Shown: positions 9,271 through 20,100, counted from the first letter of the stretch. The stretch is DNA of 59,260 nucleotides from an uncultured Chiayiivirga sp. (GCA_934525595.1 CAKSZJ010000019.1:1-59260), one strand, 5' to 3'. The notes: generated from the sequence alone by a model not told the origin. A program made the numbers and translations.

Positions 9271-9966
9271 TCAGGCCACGCCGAACAGCAGAACGGCGCT
9301 GTCGGCCCTGGCGCGCAGCACAAGTTCATCGCCACCGGTGATCGCCAGGCCATCGCCAGCGCTCAGCGGCTGATCGCCGGCATCCAGCGCGCCGGACACG
9401 ACCTGCAGGAAAGCGCGCCGTCCGGCGTCCAGCGGCCGCACCAGCGTGCTGCCGGCCTGCAGCGTGGCCAGATGCAGGCTGGCGTCCTGATCGATGGCCA
9501 GGCTGCCATCACGCCCGTCCGGCGTCACCAGCGTCTGCCACCGGCCACGGCGCCCGGCCTCATCGAAGGCGCGCTGATCGTAGCTCGGCGGCCGGTCGCG
9601 GTGGCGGGGCAGCAGCCAGACTTGCAGGAAGTGCACCGGTTCGCTGGAGGAGGGATTGAATTCGCTGTGCTCGATGCCGGTGCCCGCGCTCATGCGCTGC
9701 ACCTCACCCGCCCGGATGGTCTGCACGTTGCCCATGCTGTCGCGGTGCGCAAGCGCGCCCGAAAGCACGATCGAGACGATTTCCATGTTGGCGTGCGGGT
9801 GGGTGGAGAACCCGCCTTCGGGCGCCACGATGTCCTCGTTGATCACCCGCAGCGCGCCGAAACCCATGCGGCGCGGTTCGTAATAGTGGCCGAACGAAAA
9901 GCTGTGCCGGCTGTCGAGCCAGGGCAGCCGGGTGCGGCCGCGCTCACACGATGGAAAGAGCTGCAT
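9271..9966 (-). CDS. Pirin-family protein (YhhW-type quercetinase-like bicupin)
   Basis: This is a bicupin of about 231 residues. The N-terminal cupin holds the pirin metal ligands: H-x-H in [18 protein letters not shown] and H-x-E in [10 protein letters not shown]. YhhW-type pirins have quercetin 2,3-dioxygenase activity in vitro; the natural substrate is uncertain. Three in-frame ATGs lie at 9981, 9972 and 9966. The last was chosen because a GAGG ribosome site sits about 9 nt before it and it matches the family's start. It is the promoter-proximal gene of the pirin-nitroreductase-yceI group and faces a LysR regulator across 0.2 kb. Confidence 0.92.
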   Translation of the reverse strand: MQLFPSCERGRTRLPWLDSRHSFSFGHYYEPRRMGFGALRVINEDIVAPEGGFSTHPHANMEIVSIVLSGALAHRDSMGNVQTIRAGEVQRMSAGTGIEHSEFNPSSSEPVHFLQVWLLPRHRDRPPSYDQRAFDEAGRRGRWQTLVTPDGRDGSLAIDQDASLHLATLQAGSTLVRPLDAGRRAFLQVVSGALDAGDQPLSAGDGLAITGGDELVLRARADSAVLLFGVA

Positions 9967-10170
9967 GTTCATGGCCCTCATCTTATGGGCGCGGGCGGGG
10001 CTGGATAAGCCGGATCGATCGAAATCCGGTGTTCACGCCCGTGCAACAGTGCGGCGCGATGCCCACCCGCAAGCCATCGGACACACTGCGCAGGAGGCGG
10101 CGCGCGGCGGCCGTGTCCGACCTGATAGATTTGGCCACCGACCGCATCACGCGCCTCCATCCACGCCACA

Positions 10171-11097
10171 ATGTCCCACCTCGAAAGCATCCGCACCTTC
10201 CTGCGCGTGGCCGAGCTCGAGAATTTTTCCGAGGCGGCGCGCCAGCTCGGCGTGCCCAAGTCGCTGGTGACCCGGCGCATCAAGGCGCTGGAGGACGCGC
10301 TTGGCGCCCCGCTGCTGGTGCGCACCACGCGGCGCGTGCGGCTGACCGAGGCCGGCGCGCTGTACCGCCAGCGCGTCGCGGGGCTGGTGGAAGAGCTGGA
10401 CGCGCTGGAAAGCAGCCTGTCCGACGGCGCCATCAACCTGCGCGGACTGATGCGGATCAGCTCGCCCACCGCCTTCGGCATCCGCGCGCTGCGCCCGGCC
10501 CTGAGCGACTTCCTGCGCCAGCACCCCGAACTGACCCTGGAGCTGGTGCTCAACGACCAGCCGGTGAATCCCGCCGAGGAGGGTTACGACGTGGTCATCA
10601 CCGACCGCAGCGCGATCTCCGGGCAGTTTCAGGAGGAGCCGCTGTTCCGCTTCGACCTGGTCTGCTGCGCCGCGCCTGCCTACCTGGCGGCGCGCGGTGC
10701 ACCGGCCGACCCCTCCGAGCTGCGCCAGCACGAGGTGATCCAGTATCTCTACAACGAGAGCGGGCTGGAATGGCGCTTCGCGCGCGGCGGGGAAAGCTTC
10801 CGGGTCCTGGTGCATCCGCGCCTGTCCACCAACAGCGGCGAAGTGATGCGCGAATCGGCCTGCGCCGGCGAGGGCATCACCCTCCTGCCGTATTTCCTGG
10901 TGCGCGAGGACCTGGACGCGGGCCGGCTGGTCGAGGTGCTGCCCGGCTATGCGCTGGGCCAGATGATCATGAAGGCGGTGCTGCCGCGCCGGCGCGAAAC
11001 CGTGCGCCGCAGCCAGCAGCTGATCGAGCACCTGCGCGCGGCGCTGGCCACCACCTGCCCCGAGCGCGGCGCGCTACGCAGGACCGGCGGATCGTGA
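10171..11097 (+). CDS. LysR-family transcriptional regulator
   Basis: This is a standard LysR regulator of 308 residues. The N-terminal winged helix-turn-helix spans about residues 1-60 (ESIRTFLRVAELENFSEAARQLGVPKSLVTRRI), followed by a linker helix and a substrate-binding effector domain (LRISSPTAFG-like start, then VVITDRSAISGQF). It is divergent from the pirin-nitroreductase-yceI genes and is their likely regulator, as is common for LysR genes next to pirin genes. Its stop codon overlaps the GTG start of the next gene (GTGA), so the ELM1-like gene is probably co-transcribed. The effector is not predictable. Confidence 0.92.
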   Translation: MSHLESIRTFLRVAELENFSEAARQLGVPKSLVTRRIKALEDALGAPLLVRTTRRVRLTEAGALYRQRVAGLVEELDALESSLSDGAINLRGLMRISSPTAFGIRALRPALSDFLRQHPELTLELVLNDQPVNPAEEGYDVVITDRSAISGQFQEEPLFRFDLVCCAAPAYLAARGAPADPSELRQHEVIQYLYNESGLEWRFARGGESFRVLVHPRLSTNSGEVMRESACAGEGITLLPYFLVREDLDAGRLVEVLPGYALGQMIMKAVLPRRRETVRRSQQLIEHLRAALATTCPERGALRRTGGS

Positions 11098-12089
11098 GCC
11101 CTCCCACGGCCCGCAGCACCGGCGCACCGGGCAGGCGCCGCGCGCTGGCTCTGAGCGACGGCGCGGCGGGCAACGAGAACCAGGCGCTGGCGCTGGCCGC
11201 GGCGCTGGCAGGGCAGGTCGAAGCGCTGCGGCTAGCACCGCGCGCACCGTGGCGCTGGGCCGCGCCGCACCGCCTGCCCGGCGCATCCGGCGCGCTCGGC
11301 GCGGCGTTCGCCGAGCGCCTGCGCGCCCCCTGGCCGGATCTTGCGATCGGCTGCGGGCGCCAGGCGGCGCTGGCCTCACGCCTTGTGCGCGAGGCCAGCG
11401 GCGGCGCCTGCCGCAGCGTGCAGATCCTCGACCCGCGCATCGACACCCGCCACTTCGATCTGGTGGTGGCGCCGGAACACGATCGGCTGCACGGAACGAA
11501 TGTCATCACCACGCGCGGCGCCCTGAACGCCATCGATGACGCCTGGCTGGAGCGCGCGCGCGCGCGCTTTGCCGCACTGCAGGCGCTGCCGGCGCCGCGC
11601 CTGGCCCTGCTCATCGGCGGACCGACGCGTGCGCTGGCGCTGGACCCGGACTACTGGACGGCGCTGGTCGCGGCGCTGAAGGCGCATCTGGCGCGCGACG
11701 GCGGCAGCGTGCTTGCGACCAGCTCGCGCCGTACCCCGGCCTGGCTGCGCGAAGCCATGCGCCGCGACTTGGCCGCGCTGCCGGGCCGCCAGTGGCACGG
11801 GCCGGAGGACGGCGACAATCCCTACTCCGGCTTCCTTGCCTGGGCCGACGCCATCGTGGTCACGCCCGACTCGGTCAACATGCTCAGCGAAGCCGCCGCC
11901 ACGCGCGTACCGGTGTTCACCTTCGCGCCGCAGCCGCCGGGCGGCAAGGTCGGACGCTTCGCCCGGATGCTGCGCGAGAGCGGCCGCACGCGGGCGCTGG
12001 GCGAAGACTTCGGCACCGCGCGGATCGAACCGCTGCGCGAAACGGAGCGGGTGGCCGCCGCCATCCGCGCGCACTTCGGATGGACGTGA
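11094..12089 (+). CDS. ELM1/GtrOC1-family protein (putative GT-B-like)
   Basis: This is a protein of 331 residues belonging to the family named after plant ELM1, found in many proteobacteria near LPS or cell-envelope genes. Signatures seen are ALSDGAAGNENQALALA near the start, a QILDPRI segment, DLVVAPEHDRL, NVITTRGALN, and the C-terminal block VVTPDSVNMLSEAAATRVPVF, which resembles a GT-B donor loop. The GTG start overlaps the LysR stop, and the stop overlaps the start of the methyltransferase gene. The biochemical role in bacteria is unproven; a glycosyltransferase-like function is inferred from the fold signature only. Confidence 0.85.
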   Translation: MSPPTARSTGAPGRRRALALSDGAAGNENQALALAAALAGQVEALRLAPRAPWRWAAPHRLPGASGALGAAFAERLRAPWPDLAIGCGRQAALASRLVREASGGACRSVQILDPRIDTRHFDLVVAPEHDRLHGTNVITTRGALNAIDDAWLERARARFAALQALPAPRLALLIGGPTRALALDPDYWTALVAALKAHLARDGGSVLATSSRRTPAWLREAMRRDLAALPGRQWHGPEDGDNPYSGFLAWADAIVVTPDSVNMLSEAAATRVPVFTFAPQPPGGKVGRFARMLRESGRTRALGEDFGTARIEPLRETERVAAAIRAHFGWT

Positions 12090-13135
12090 TGGCACCGGGG
12101 AACGACGACGCGGCGCTGGCGGCACTGGCCTGGGCGTTGGACTCCGGCGCGTTCGCGCTGCCGCCGGGGCCAACCGTCTTGCTCGGCGCGCGCATCGGGC
12201 ACGGCCTGCCGCAGCCGGGTTGGCACTGCGTGCAGGCGCTGCGTCCGCCGTTCCTCGAACTCGCGACGCACGGACACGCGGCGTCGCCCGAGACCGCGCC
12301 CCCGGACTGCGGCGCCGCGCTGGTACTGCCGCCGCGTTCGCGCGACGCCGCGCGCGCGCAGCTGGCCCAGGCCGTCGACGCGCTGACGCCCGGCGGTCTG
12401 CTTGCGGCGGCGGCCGGCAACAGCGAGGGCGGCCGCGCGTTGCAGGCCGACCTTGCCGCGCTGCTGGGCGAGGCCCAAGGCGCCTCCAAGCACCGCTGTC
12501 GCATCGCCTGGGCGCGCAAGGACCCGGCGCGCATCGATGCCGCCCTCCTGGAAGCATGGCGCGCACTCGCGCAGCCGCAGCGGGTGACACAGGGCGATTT
12601 CACCTTCTGGACCCACCCCGGCCTGTTCGCCTGGGACCGCATCGACGCCGCCTCTGCGCTTTTGGCCGAACACATCCCAGCGGACCTGCGCGGCCGCGTC
12701 GCCGATGCCGGTGCGGGCTGGGGCTATCTCTCCATGGTGCTGCAGCGCCGCTGTCCCGGCATCGCTTCGCTCGACCTGTTCGAAGCCGACGCCCGCGCCC
12801 TGGAACCGGCGCAACGCAATCTCGAAGACGCCCCGTCCGGCCGCAGCGGCATCGCGCGCGTCCACTGGCACGACGTCACCACCGGCCTGCCCGGGCGCTT
12901 CGACGCCGTGGTGACGAACCCGCCCTTCCATCTCGGCCGCGCCGACGCACCGGCGCTGGGCCGCGCCTTCATCGCCAGCGCCGCCGCCGCGCTCGAACCG
13001 CAGGGCGCGCTCTGGCTGGTGGCCAACCGTCACCTGCCCTACGAAACCGAACTGCGCGCGCGCTTCGGCGAAACGCGGCAGGTGGCCGAGCGGGACGGCT
13101 TCAAGGTGATCCACGCCCAGGCGCCGCGCCCATGA
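12089..13135 (+). CDS. Class I SAM methyltransferase, RsmC-like (16S rRNA guanine-N2)
   Basis: This is a protein of about 348 residues with the RsmC/RlmG architecture: a degenerate N-terminal methyltransferase-like half and a catalytic C-terminal half. The SAM-binding glycine loop is VADAGAGWGYLSM, with the acidic ribose ligand in LFEADARALE. The catalytic VVTNPPFHLG (N-P-P-F) motif is typical of base N-methyltransferases. RsmC methylates G1207 of 16S rRNA; whether this gene is RsmC or RlmG cannot be settled by eye. The start ATG overlaps the upstream TGA (TGATG); an ATG three codons earlier is possible. The adjacent rsuA gene, another 16S rRNA modifier, fits an rRNA role. Confidence 0.85.
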   Translation: MAPGNDDAALAALAWALDSGAFALPPGPTVLLGARIGHGLPQPGWHCVQALRPPFLELATHGHAASPETAPPDCGAALVLPPRSRDAARAQLAQAVDALTPGGLLAAAAGNSEGGRALQADLAALLGEAQGASKHRCRIAWARKDPARIDAALLEAWRALAQPQRVTQGDFTFWTHPGLFAWDRIDAASALLAEHIPADLRGRVADAGAGWGYLSMVLQRRCPGIASLDLFEADARALEPAQRNLEDAPSGRSGIARVHWHDVTTGLPGRFDAVVTNPPFHLGRADAPALGRAFIASAAAALEPQGALWLVANRHLPYETELRARFGETRQVAERDGFKVIHAQAPRP

Positions 13136-13839
13136 GGCTGGTGCGGCACATCGCCAACCTCGGCTACGGCAGCCGTCGCGACGTGCTCGCACTGTTTCGC
13201 GAGGGCCGCGTCACCGATCCTGCGGGCGAAGTGCTCTACGCCGACGACCGGATTCCGCACGACGCCCTGCGCATCGACGGCGAGCCGCTCGATCCGCCGC
13301 CGGGGCTGGTCATCGCGCTGCACAAGCCGACCGGCTACACCTGTTCCACGCGCGATCCCTCACGCCTGGTCCACGATCTGCTGCCGCCGCGTTTCCGGCT
13401 GCGCAAGCCGGCGCTGTCCACCATCGGCCGGCTGGACCGTGATACCTCGGGCCTGCTGCTGCTGACCGACGACGGCCAGCTGCTGCATCGGATCATTTCG
13501 CCCCGATCCCGCATTCCCAAGGTCTACGAGGCCGAGCTGGCCGAAGACCTGCGCGGCGACGAAGCCGCGCTGTTCGCCTCGGGCACGCTGATGCTGGATT
13601 CGGAAACCTCGCCATTGGCGCCCGCCGCGCTCGAAGCGCTGGGCCCACGCAGCGCCCGTCTCGTCCTCACCGAAGGCCGCTATCACCAGGTGCGCCGCAT
13701 GTTCGCCGCGACCGGCAACGCCGTGACCGCGCTGCGGCGCGTCGCGGTCGGACGGCTGCGGCTGGACGCGCTCGAGCTGGCGCCGGGCGCGTGGCGCGCG
13801 CTCGACGCCGTCGAGCTGGCGCAGGTCTTCGGCCCGTGA
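13132..13839 (+). CDS. rsuA: 16S rRNA pseudouridine(516) synthase RsuA
   Basis: This is a 235-residue RsuA/RluB/E/F-type pseudouridine synthase. The N-terminal S4-like domain (MRLVRHIANLGYGSRRDVLALFREGRV) is followed by the catalytic domain with GRLDRDTSGLLLLTDDG, which contains the active-site Asp, and the C-terminal EGRYHQVRRMFAATGN signature. RsuA makes pseudouridine at position 516 of 16S rRNA; the short length and the family-typical HKPTGYTCST motif favour RsuA over RluE. The ATG overlaps the preceding methyltransferase stop (ATGA), so the two rRNA modification enzymes are probably translationally coupled. Confidence 0.9.
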   Translation: MRLVRHIANLGYGSRRDVLALFREGRVTDPAGEVLYADDRIPHDALRIDGEPLDPPPGLVIALHKPTGYTCSTRDPSRLVHDLLPPRFRLRKPALSTIGRLDRDTSGLLLLTDDGQLLHRIISPRSRIPKVYEAELAEDLRGDEAALFASGTLMLDSETSPLAPAALEALGPRSARLVLTEGRYHQVRRMFAATGNAVTALRRVAVGRLRLDALELAPGAWRALDAVELAQVFGP

Positions 13840-13973
13840 ATCCCGGATCGCCGGCGCGGCCGTTCGCCAGGCGCTGAAAGATGCCGGCGCCACGCCCGCC
13901 CCGCGCGGGCTGGCGCGATCCGGAAACGCCGCATGGGCATCGGATGACGCCCGGGTTCTGGGACAATGCGCCG

Positions 13974-14441
13974 ATGTTCCACGTCGTCCTCTACGAGCCG
14001 GAAATCCCGCCCAACACCGGCAACGCGATCCGCCTGTGCGCCAACGCCGGCGCGACGCTGCACCTGGTCGAGCCGCTCGGCTTCGCCCTCGATCACGCGA
14101 GGATGCGTCGCGCCGGGCTCGACTATCGCGAATTCGCCGACCTGCGCGTGCATCCTTCGCTGCACGCGTTCCTCGATGCGGTGCGCCCGGCGCGGCTGTT
14201 CGCCTTTTCCTCGAAGGCCACGCTGCGCTTCGACCAGGTGGCCTACGCGCCGGGCGATGCGCTGATGTTCGGCCCGGAAACCCGCGGCCTGCCCGAAGCG
14301 GTGCTGGAAACGATTCCCGAGGCGCAGCGCCTGTACCTGCCAATGCGCCCGCGCAACCGCAGCCTCAATCTTTCCAACGCGGTGGCGGTGGCGGTGTACG
14401 AGGCGTGGCGGCAGCAGGGATTCGACGGCGCGGCGCGGTAG
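13974..14441 (+). CDS. trmL: tRNA (cytidine(34)-2'-O)-methyltransferase TrmL
   Basis: This is a SPOUT-class methyltransferase of 155 residues with the minimal TrmL fold. It begins MFHVVLYEPEIPPNTGNAIRLCAN, the family's first signature, and contains FGPETRGLPEAVL and the C-terminal knot RPRNRSLNLSNAVAVAVYEAW, where the S-L-N-L-S-N loop binds SAM. TrmL modifies the wobble base of tRNA-Leu isoacceptors. The ATG at 13974 was chosen because homology begins exactly there. It lies 134 bp after rsuA and converges on gpsA. Confidence 0.95.
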   Translation: MFHVVLYEPEIPPNTGNAIRLCANAGATLHLVEPLGFALDHARMRRAGLDYREFADLRVHPSLHAFLDAVRPARLFAFSSKATLRFDQVAYAPGDALMFGPETRGLPEAVLETIPEAQRLYLPMRPRNRSLNLSNAVAVAVYEAWRQQGFDGAAR

Positions 14442-14466
14442 CGCGGCGGGCGGCCGAAGGCGTTCC

Positions 14467-15480
14467 TTACTCGGGATACTCGGGTTTCTGCCCGCGCGCC
14501 ATCAGCCAGGCCAGACCCTCGGCCGGGGTGATTTCGCCGTGCAGGACGCGCTGCACCTGGGCGCTGATCGGAAGGTCGAGCCCGTGGCGATTGGCCAGGC
14601 GCATCACCTCGTCCACGGTCTGCACCGATTCGACCACCTGGCCGATCTCGCGCACCGCGTCATCGACGCTCTTGCCCTGCCCCAGCGCAAGTCCGAGGCG
14701 ACGGTTGCGCGACAGGTCGCCGGTGCAGGTGAGCACCAGATCGCCCAGGCCCGAGAGGCCCATCAGGGTTTCGGCGCGCGCGCCGAGCGCCGCGCCCAGG
14801 CGCAGCATCTCGTTGAGCCCGCGGGTAATGAGGCCCGAGCGTGCGTTGAGTCCCAGCTGCATGCCGTCGGCCACGCCGGTGGCCACGGCCAGCACGTTCT
14901 TCATCGCTCCGCCCAGCTCCGCGCCGACCATGTCGGCACCGGTATAGACCCGGAAGGTCGGGCCGTGCAGGGCGCGCGCCACGGTCTGCGCGAAGTGCGG
15001 ATCGAAGGCGTGCGCGGTGACCGCGGTGGGCAGGCCCTGCGCGACTTCACGCGCGAAGGACGGCCCGGTGACCACGCACAGCGGCGTGTCCGGGCCGAAC
15101 ACCTCCTGCGCCACCTCGTGCAGGAAACGGCCGGAGCCGGGTTCGAAGCCCTTGGTCGCCCAGGCCACGCCGACGCCGACGCGCTTGAGCGGCGCGACGT
15201 CACGCGCGGTGCGCGTGAAGGCGTGACTGGGCACCACGACCAGCAGCAGGTCGGCCTGACGCACGGCCTGCGCCAGGTCGGTGGTGTATTTCAGCGAAGG
15301 CGGCAGCGGCACGTCCGCCAGGTAGCGGACGTTGCGACCGGTGGAAGCCATCGTGGCGATGGCTTCCGCGTCGCGCCCCCAGAGCGTGGTGTCGAGGCCG
15401 CTGCGCGCGCCCTGGGCGGCGAGCGCCGTGCCCCAGGACCCGGCGCCCAATACCGCCAACCGCCGCGGACGATCCGCCAT
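14467..15480 (-). CDS. gpsA: Glycerol-3-phosphate dehydrogenase [NAD(P)+] GpsA
   Basis: GpsA reduces dihydroxyacetone phosphate to sn-glycerol 3-phosphate for phospholipid synthesis in the cytosol. The 337-residue protein starts with the dinucleotide-binding loop [12 protein letters not shown], then has [38 protein letters not shown] (catalytic Lys) and [12 protein letters not shown]. These are all diagnostic. It lies only 4 bp downstream of secB on the same strand; secB-gpsA is a conserved gene pair in gammaproteobacteria and is probably one operon. Confidence 0.97.
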   Translation of the reverse strand: MADRPRRLAVLGAGSWGTALAAQGARSGLDTTLWGRDAEAIATMASTGRNVRYLADVPLPPSLKYTTDLAQAVRQADLLLVVVPSHAFTRTARDVAPLKRVGVGVAWATKGFEPGSGRFLHEVAQEVFGPDTPLCVVTGPSFAREVAQGLPTAVTAHAFDPHFAQTVARALHGPTFRVYTGADMVGAELGGAMKNVLAVATGVADGMQLGLNARSGLITRGLNEMLRLGAALGARAETLMGLSGLGDLVLTCTGDLSRNRRLGLALGQGKSVDDAVREIGQVVESVQTVDEVMRLANRHGLDLPISAQVQRVLHGEITPAEGLAWLMARGQKPEYPE

Positions 15481-15484
15481 GGGA

Positions 15485-16003
15485 TCAGGCGTGACCGGCG
15501 TCCGGCGTCGCGGCGTCGGAGCCTTCGGCGGCCTGCTGGCGACGACGCAGCGATTCGGCGTAGATCTGGTCGAAGTTGATCGGCTGGATCAGGAAGGGCG
15601 GGAAACCGCCGTTCTGCACCATGTCGGCGATCTGCTGGCGCGCGTACGGGAACAGCGTGTTGGGCGCATAGGTGCCCAGCAGCGCGTCGGTGTTCTGCGC
15701 ATCGAAACCGGCGATGGTGAAGATGCCGGCCTGCTGCACTTCGGCCAGGTAGGCGTTCTTGCCGTTGAGGGTGCAGGTCAGCGAGATCGTCAGCACCACC
15801 TCGAACACGCCTTCGCTCAGCGCCGCGACCTTCTGCCCCAGGTTGAGCTGCAGCTCCGGCTGGCCCTGTTCCTGGAACACCTGCGGGGCGTTGGGGGCCT
15901 CGAAGCTCGCGTCCTTGATGTAGATGCGCTGCAGTGCGAACTGCGCCTGGTTGCCGGCTTCGGGGGCGACGCCTGCGGCGCCGTTGGCGGTCTCATCGGC
16001 CAT
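15485..16003 (-). CDS. secB: Protein-export chaperone SecB
   Basis: SecB is the tetrameric cytosolic chaperone that holds preproteins unfolded and passes them to SecA. The 172-residue length is slightly above the usual 150-165 because of an acidic N-terminal extension and a TPDAGHA tail. Diagnostic segments are [19 protein letters not shown], the [18 protein letters not shown] region and [32 protein letters not shown]. It is followed by gpsA. The many secreted proteins in this window are plausible clients, but that is inference. Confidence 0.97.
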   Translation of the reverse strand: MADETANGAAGVAPEAGNQAQFALQRIYIKDASFEAPNAPQVFQEQGQPELQLNLGQKVAALSEGVFEVVLTISLTCTLNGKNAYLAEVQQAGIFTIAGFDAQNTDALLGTYAPNTLFPYARQQIADMVQNGGFPPFLIQPINFDQIYAESLRRRQQAAEGSDAATPDAGHA

Positions 16004-16166
16004 GGGTGACTCCAGAATGATGTGAGGAAGAGGGCCGTTTCTCGGGAAACGGCAAAAGGACGCGGATTATCCCACGCCCTGTCCAGATGGGCCAGCCGCC
16101 GCCGCTTTTCAAGTGCGCCGGTGCGTGCCGGTGCTACCTTGCCGCTCCCGTCCACGGAGCTTCGCC

Positions 16167-17000
16167 ATGCCTCAGGCCCTGATGCCATGCTTCGCCGTGC
16201 TGGGCCAGCCCGTCGCGCACAGCCTCTCGCCGCGCATCCACCGCCGCTTCGGCGAGCAGTGCGGAATCGCGCTGGACTACCGCGCGATCGAGGTCGCCCC
16301 GGAGGCGCTGGCCGCGCGTCTTGAGGCCTTTCACGCCGAGGGGCTCGCGGGCGCCAACGTCACCCTGCCGCTCAAGGAACTGGCCGCCCGCGCCTGCCGG
16401 GAGCTGTCGGACGCGGCGCGCCTGAGCGGTGCGGTCAACACTTTGGTGCGACTGGAAGACGGCTGGCTGGGCGACAACACCGACGGCGCCGGCCTGGTGG
16501 CCGACCTGCGCCGCATCGGCGCGCGGCTCGACGGCGCGCGCGCGCTGCTGCTGGGCGCCGGCGGCGCGGCGCGCGGCGCGGTGCCGGCACTGTTCAGGGC
16601 CGGCGTCGCCGAACTGGTCGTGGCCAACCGCAGCGTCGAGCGCGCCGTCGCGCTGGCGCACGATCTGGCCGGCTGCGGCCCGATCCGCGCCCGCGGCCTG
16701 GATGCACCGGGCGACGCCGGCGGCTTCGACCTGATCCTCAACGCCACCTCCGCCGCCCGCGGGAGCCACGCGCTGGCGCTGCCGGTCACGCTGCCGGCGA
16801 CCGATGCAACGGCCTATGACCTGTCTTACGACGCGGCCGCGCAGCCGTTTCTCGCCTGGGCGGCGTCCGCCGGCATCGCGCGCGCCGCCGATGGCCTGGG
16901 CATGCTGGTCGAACAGGCCGCCGAAGCCTTCCAGCGCTGGCACGGCGTGCGCCCCGACGCCGCCGCGGTGCTGGCCAAACTGCGCGCGGAGCGGGTCTGA
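16167..17000 (+). CDS. aroE: Shikimate dehydrogenase AroE
   Basis: AroE reduces 3-dehydroshikimate to shikimate with NADPH in aromatic amino acid synthesis. The protein has 277 residues. It shows the shikimate-binding S-L-S-P motif in VAHSLSPRIH, the N-V-T block (ANVTLPLKELA; the common NVTVPFKE has the same catalytic Lys), NTDGAGLVADL and the glycine-rich GAGGAARG loop. The start ATG is preceded by a CGGAG ribosome site and fits the family start better than the in-frame codon at 16113. It is divergent from secB. Confidence 0.95.
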   Translation: MPQALMPCFAVLGQPVAHSLSPRIHRRFGEQCGIALDYRAIEVAPEALAARLEAFHAEGLAGANVTLPLKELAARACRELSDAARLSGAVNTLVRLEDGWLGDNTDGAGLVADLRRIGARLDGARALLLGAGGAARGAVPALFRAGVAELVVANRSVERAVALAHDLAGCGPIRARGLDAPGDAGGFDLILNATSAARGSHALALPVTLPATDATAYDLSYDAAAQPFLAWAASAGIARAADGLGMLVEQAAEAFQRWHGVRPDAAAVLAKLRAERV

Positions 17001-17119
17001 TCCAGCGCCCGATCCGCCGCTCTTGCGACCAGCCGGTGAAAACCACCCGCCAAGCGCGCACCGCGCCGGGATCGCGCTGCCCCGGACTCATGCGGGAACC
17101 TCGAACAACCTCCCGTCTT

Positions 17120-17149
17120 GCGTCATTACGGCTTTCGCTTGAATGACGC
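17120..17149 (+). terminator. Possible bidirectional hairpin at the aroE/subtilase convergence
   Basis: A perfect 8-bp inverted repeat, GCGTCATT and AATGACGC, separated by 14 nt, sits where aroE and the large subtilase gene converge. On the plus strand it is followed, three bases later, by a run of five T, so it could stop aroE transcripts. The loop is long and the stem overlaps the last codons of the subtilase gene, which weakens the call. Confidence 0.35.
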
Positions 17150-20100
17150 CGGTTTTTCGGCCGGCAGCGGCGATTCGAACCCATCGTCGAACAGATGGTC
17201 GAGCCGGCAGCGGCCCGCCGAACACGGGTCGGACAGCGGCACTCCCGCCTGCGGATACTCCACGCCATCGTGAACGCCGTCCCTGTCGGAATCGACCTGG
17301 TTCGGATCGGTGCCGAGCAGGTATTCGAACCCGTCGATCAGCCCGTCGCCGTCGCTGTCCACGTTCGGATAGGCGTAGCCGAGCACCATGCTCGAACCGG
17401 CCGGCCAGGCTGACGTGTAGCCCTGCGCCTCGAAGCTGCTCCGGTCGCGCTCCAGAAATACCGCGCAATCGTCATCGGCGGTCTTGCATTTGAGCCACAG
17501 GCGCTCCGCGCCTCGCGGAATGCAGGCGGGTTCCGGCGTGCAGGACTGGTAGACATAGCCTTGCAGGCCCCGATAGTCGTACCCGGCGTTGCTGGCGGTC
17601 TGCACCTGCGCGGCGGATGTCAGCAACAGGAAGTCGCGGTTGCCGCCGTTGCAGCCCGGTACGCCGGGCGTGCACCCCGCAGGCCAGGGACGGGAGCGGT
17701 CCAGCCAGTAAAGCGGCACCAGCGCCGGATGCGAGGCGTCGACCTTGAACTCGGTGGTCAGCACGTAGGCGCTGGCGCGCGGAGACGGCGGCGGCGGTGT
17801 CGGGTACTGGTACGGAAAGCTCGGGTAGCCCGGCGTCAGTGCCCCCTGTGGCTGGTAGCTTCCCGCCTGATTGATCATGAAGGCCAGCGCGGCCTGCGGC
17901 ACCGTGGTGTGCGCCCAGTCTTTCGCGGCCGCGCCGTAGAACGAGAAGAGCGGCGTCAGGCGATTCTTCATCGCCTTGCCGTCGCTGTGTCCAAGCATGG
18001 CGGCGACCGCCGAATCGGCCCGGATCGTTCCATATCCGAGCCTGGGATCCCATGTGTTTGGAAAAGTGGGAAGCATGCTGCTTTCGATCAGCACCGAGCG
18101 GATTCCACGGTAGGGCGGGTCCAGCACGCCTTCGCCCGGCAGCACCAGCGGATTGATCGAACGCAGGATACCCGCCAGCCCCGACACCAGCGGTGCGGAC
18201 ATGGACGTGCCGGTGCACGGCCCCTGCCCGTCGCCGTTCGTTCCGAGGGCCGCGTCGTCGCAGAGAATGGTCGGACTCCACGGCATGCCGGGATAAAGCG
18301 TGGACAGCACGCGCCGCGCCGGCGCGACGTGCTCCTGCCTGGCGTCGGTTGCAGCGTTCACGGTGTAGTTGGAGCCGCACTCCATGTCGGAGTAGGTTGG
18401 CGAAAACGGGCAATTATCGCTGTGGTTTGGGGGCGGGTCTTTGTCCTCATCCCAGAAGTCCAGGGATTCATCCAGCCCGCCCACGCTGGCCACCCGTGGA
18501 TCGCTGGCGGGGAAGTTGAGCCTCCCCCGGTCATTGCCCGACGCGGCTACCATCAGGACGCCTTGAGAACTGGCGTAGGCAATGGTAAGGCATTCCGGAT
18601 CGTTCTGGAATAGTGGGTCAGCGCAGACATTTTTCGGATAATCGAAGGTGCCATTTCCTTGTCCGCCAAAACTCATGTTCACGACCTGGGTGCCCGTCTC
18701 GGCAAGGAGTGTCAAACCAACCCAAGGGGCGACTTGATTAATGTATGGAAAAACAATTCCTGACGAAAGGCAAGTGTCTTGGATTATTCTTCCAGAGGCA
18801 AGGCCGCAATTCTTGCATGCTCCTGCCACGCCATCGGTGTTCGTGTGATTTGCAGCAATCAAGCCATGGACATGCGTACCATGGCCTGCATATGCGGGAA
18901 TCATGAAGCCGTTGCCGCTATCGCAAACCTGGGAAGCTGACGTAACGGGAACGGGTTCCATTTCATCTACATTGAAGTCGATGGGATTTGGAAATCCATG
19001 ACGCCCAATGTCAAGGGAGGCCGAGGAAAGGAAATTGCCGCCCGTCAGGGAGCCGTTTGCATCCTGCGCCCGAAGATCGGAGTGGTCGGTATGGAGACCG
19101 TTATCCAGCACCCCCACTCGCGCCCAACCGCCTGCGCGAGCCCATGCGGCGGGAAAGCTCATGGCACCGATCCAGTATTGGGTTGCAACTCCTTGAGTGG
19201 TGGGCGGCGCCTTGTCGGAAGTGCCAGGGCGCAGGCTCAGATCCACCTCGATCGGTATTTTCGCATGCCTGACGAAATCGTCGGCGAGCAGCGCGGAGAC
19301 GGCAGCTTCCTTATCGGCACCGGGCGGGTATCGCACGACGATCATCTGCTCCAGGCGCGCTCTCGGCAGTTCCGGGTTGGCATCGAGATAGGCTTTGAAA
19401 TCCCCCTTCGCCCGGAATGGATGCGGGATGAAATACTGAACGGATTGCGGGTTCTCCACGGATAGCGCACCGAGTGGCGGAGGGAGGCCGGCTGAAGGAT
19501 CGAATCCGTTGACGATACCCTCAGGGTTCGGCCCTTGCTCGGATCGGACGAGTTCGAAGATTATCAACGTGTCATCTTCACTGGACTGTGCATGGAGATT
19601 CGTGGGAAATGCCATGGAGGCCCCGAAAAAGCCCGCCAGGAAAAATCCCCCCACTCTCCCCGAGCGTACGGCCACACTTCCAAGAATGATCCAGGCCAAC
19701 ATCAGTAAATACATGATATTGTTTGCAGGTACAAATGTAGGGGGCGGGAGGGGGCGTACTACGAGACTGACTTGGGAAATGGGGGGCAGGACGGGATAAC
19801 TTGGGTTGCTGATGCTTCGGATTCTTATTCTTACAATATAGTTTCCTTCCGGGAGCGTTCCAATATTAAATGTGGTTACGTATATAGGAATCATGCAGAA
19901 TATAGGATCTGTTGCGGCTATTCCTGTTATAATTGCATCAACAATATTTTCGTTTCTTTGAATTTCGATAAGAGGATGGCCGTCGGGCGAGTAGGCAAAG
20001 CCGTGGCATACGCCAGCTCTCACCGACATGTCTATCGGCTGCCCCGCATAGGGCTGGGCGGGTGAGAAGGTTGGTGGATCGACGAATGCCGAGGCTGACG

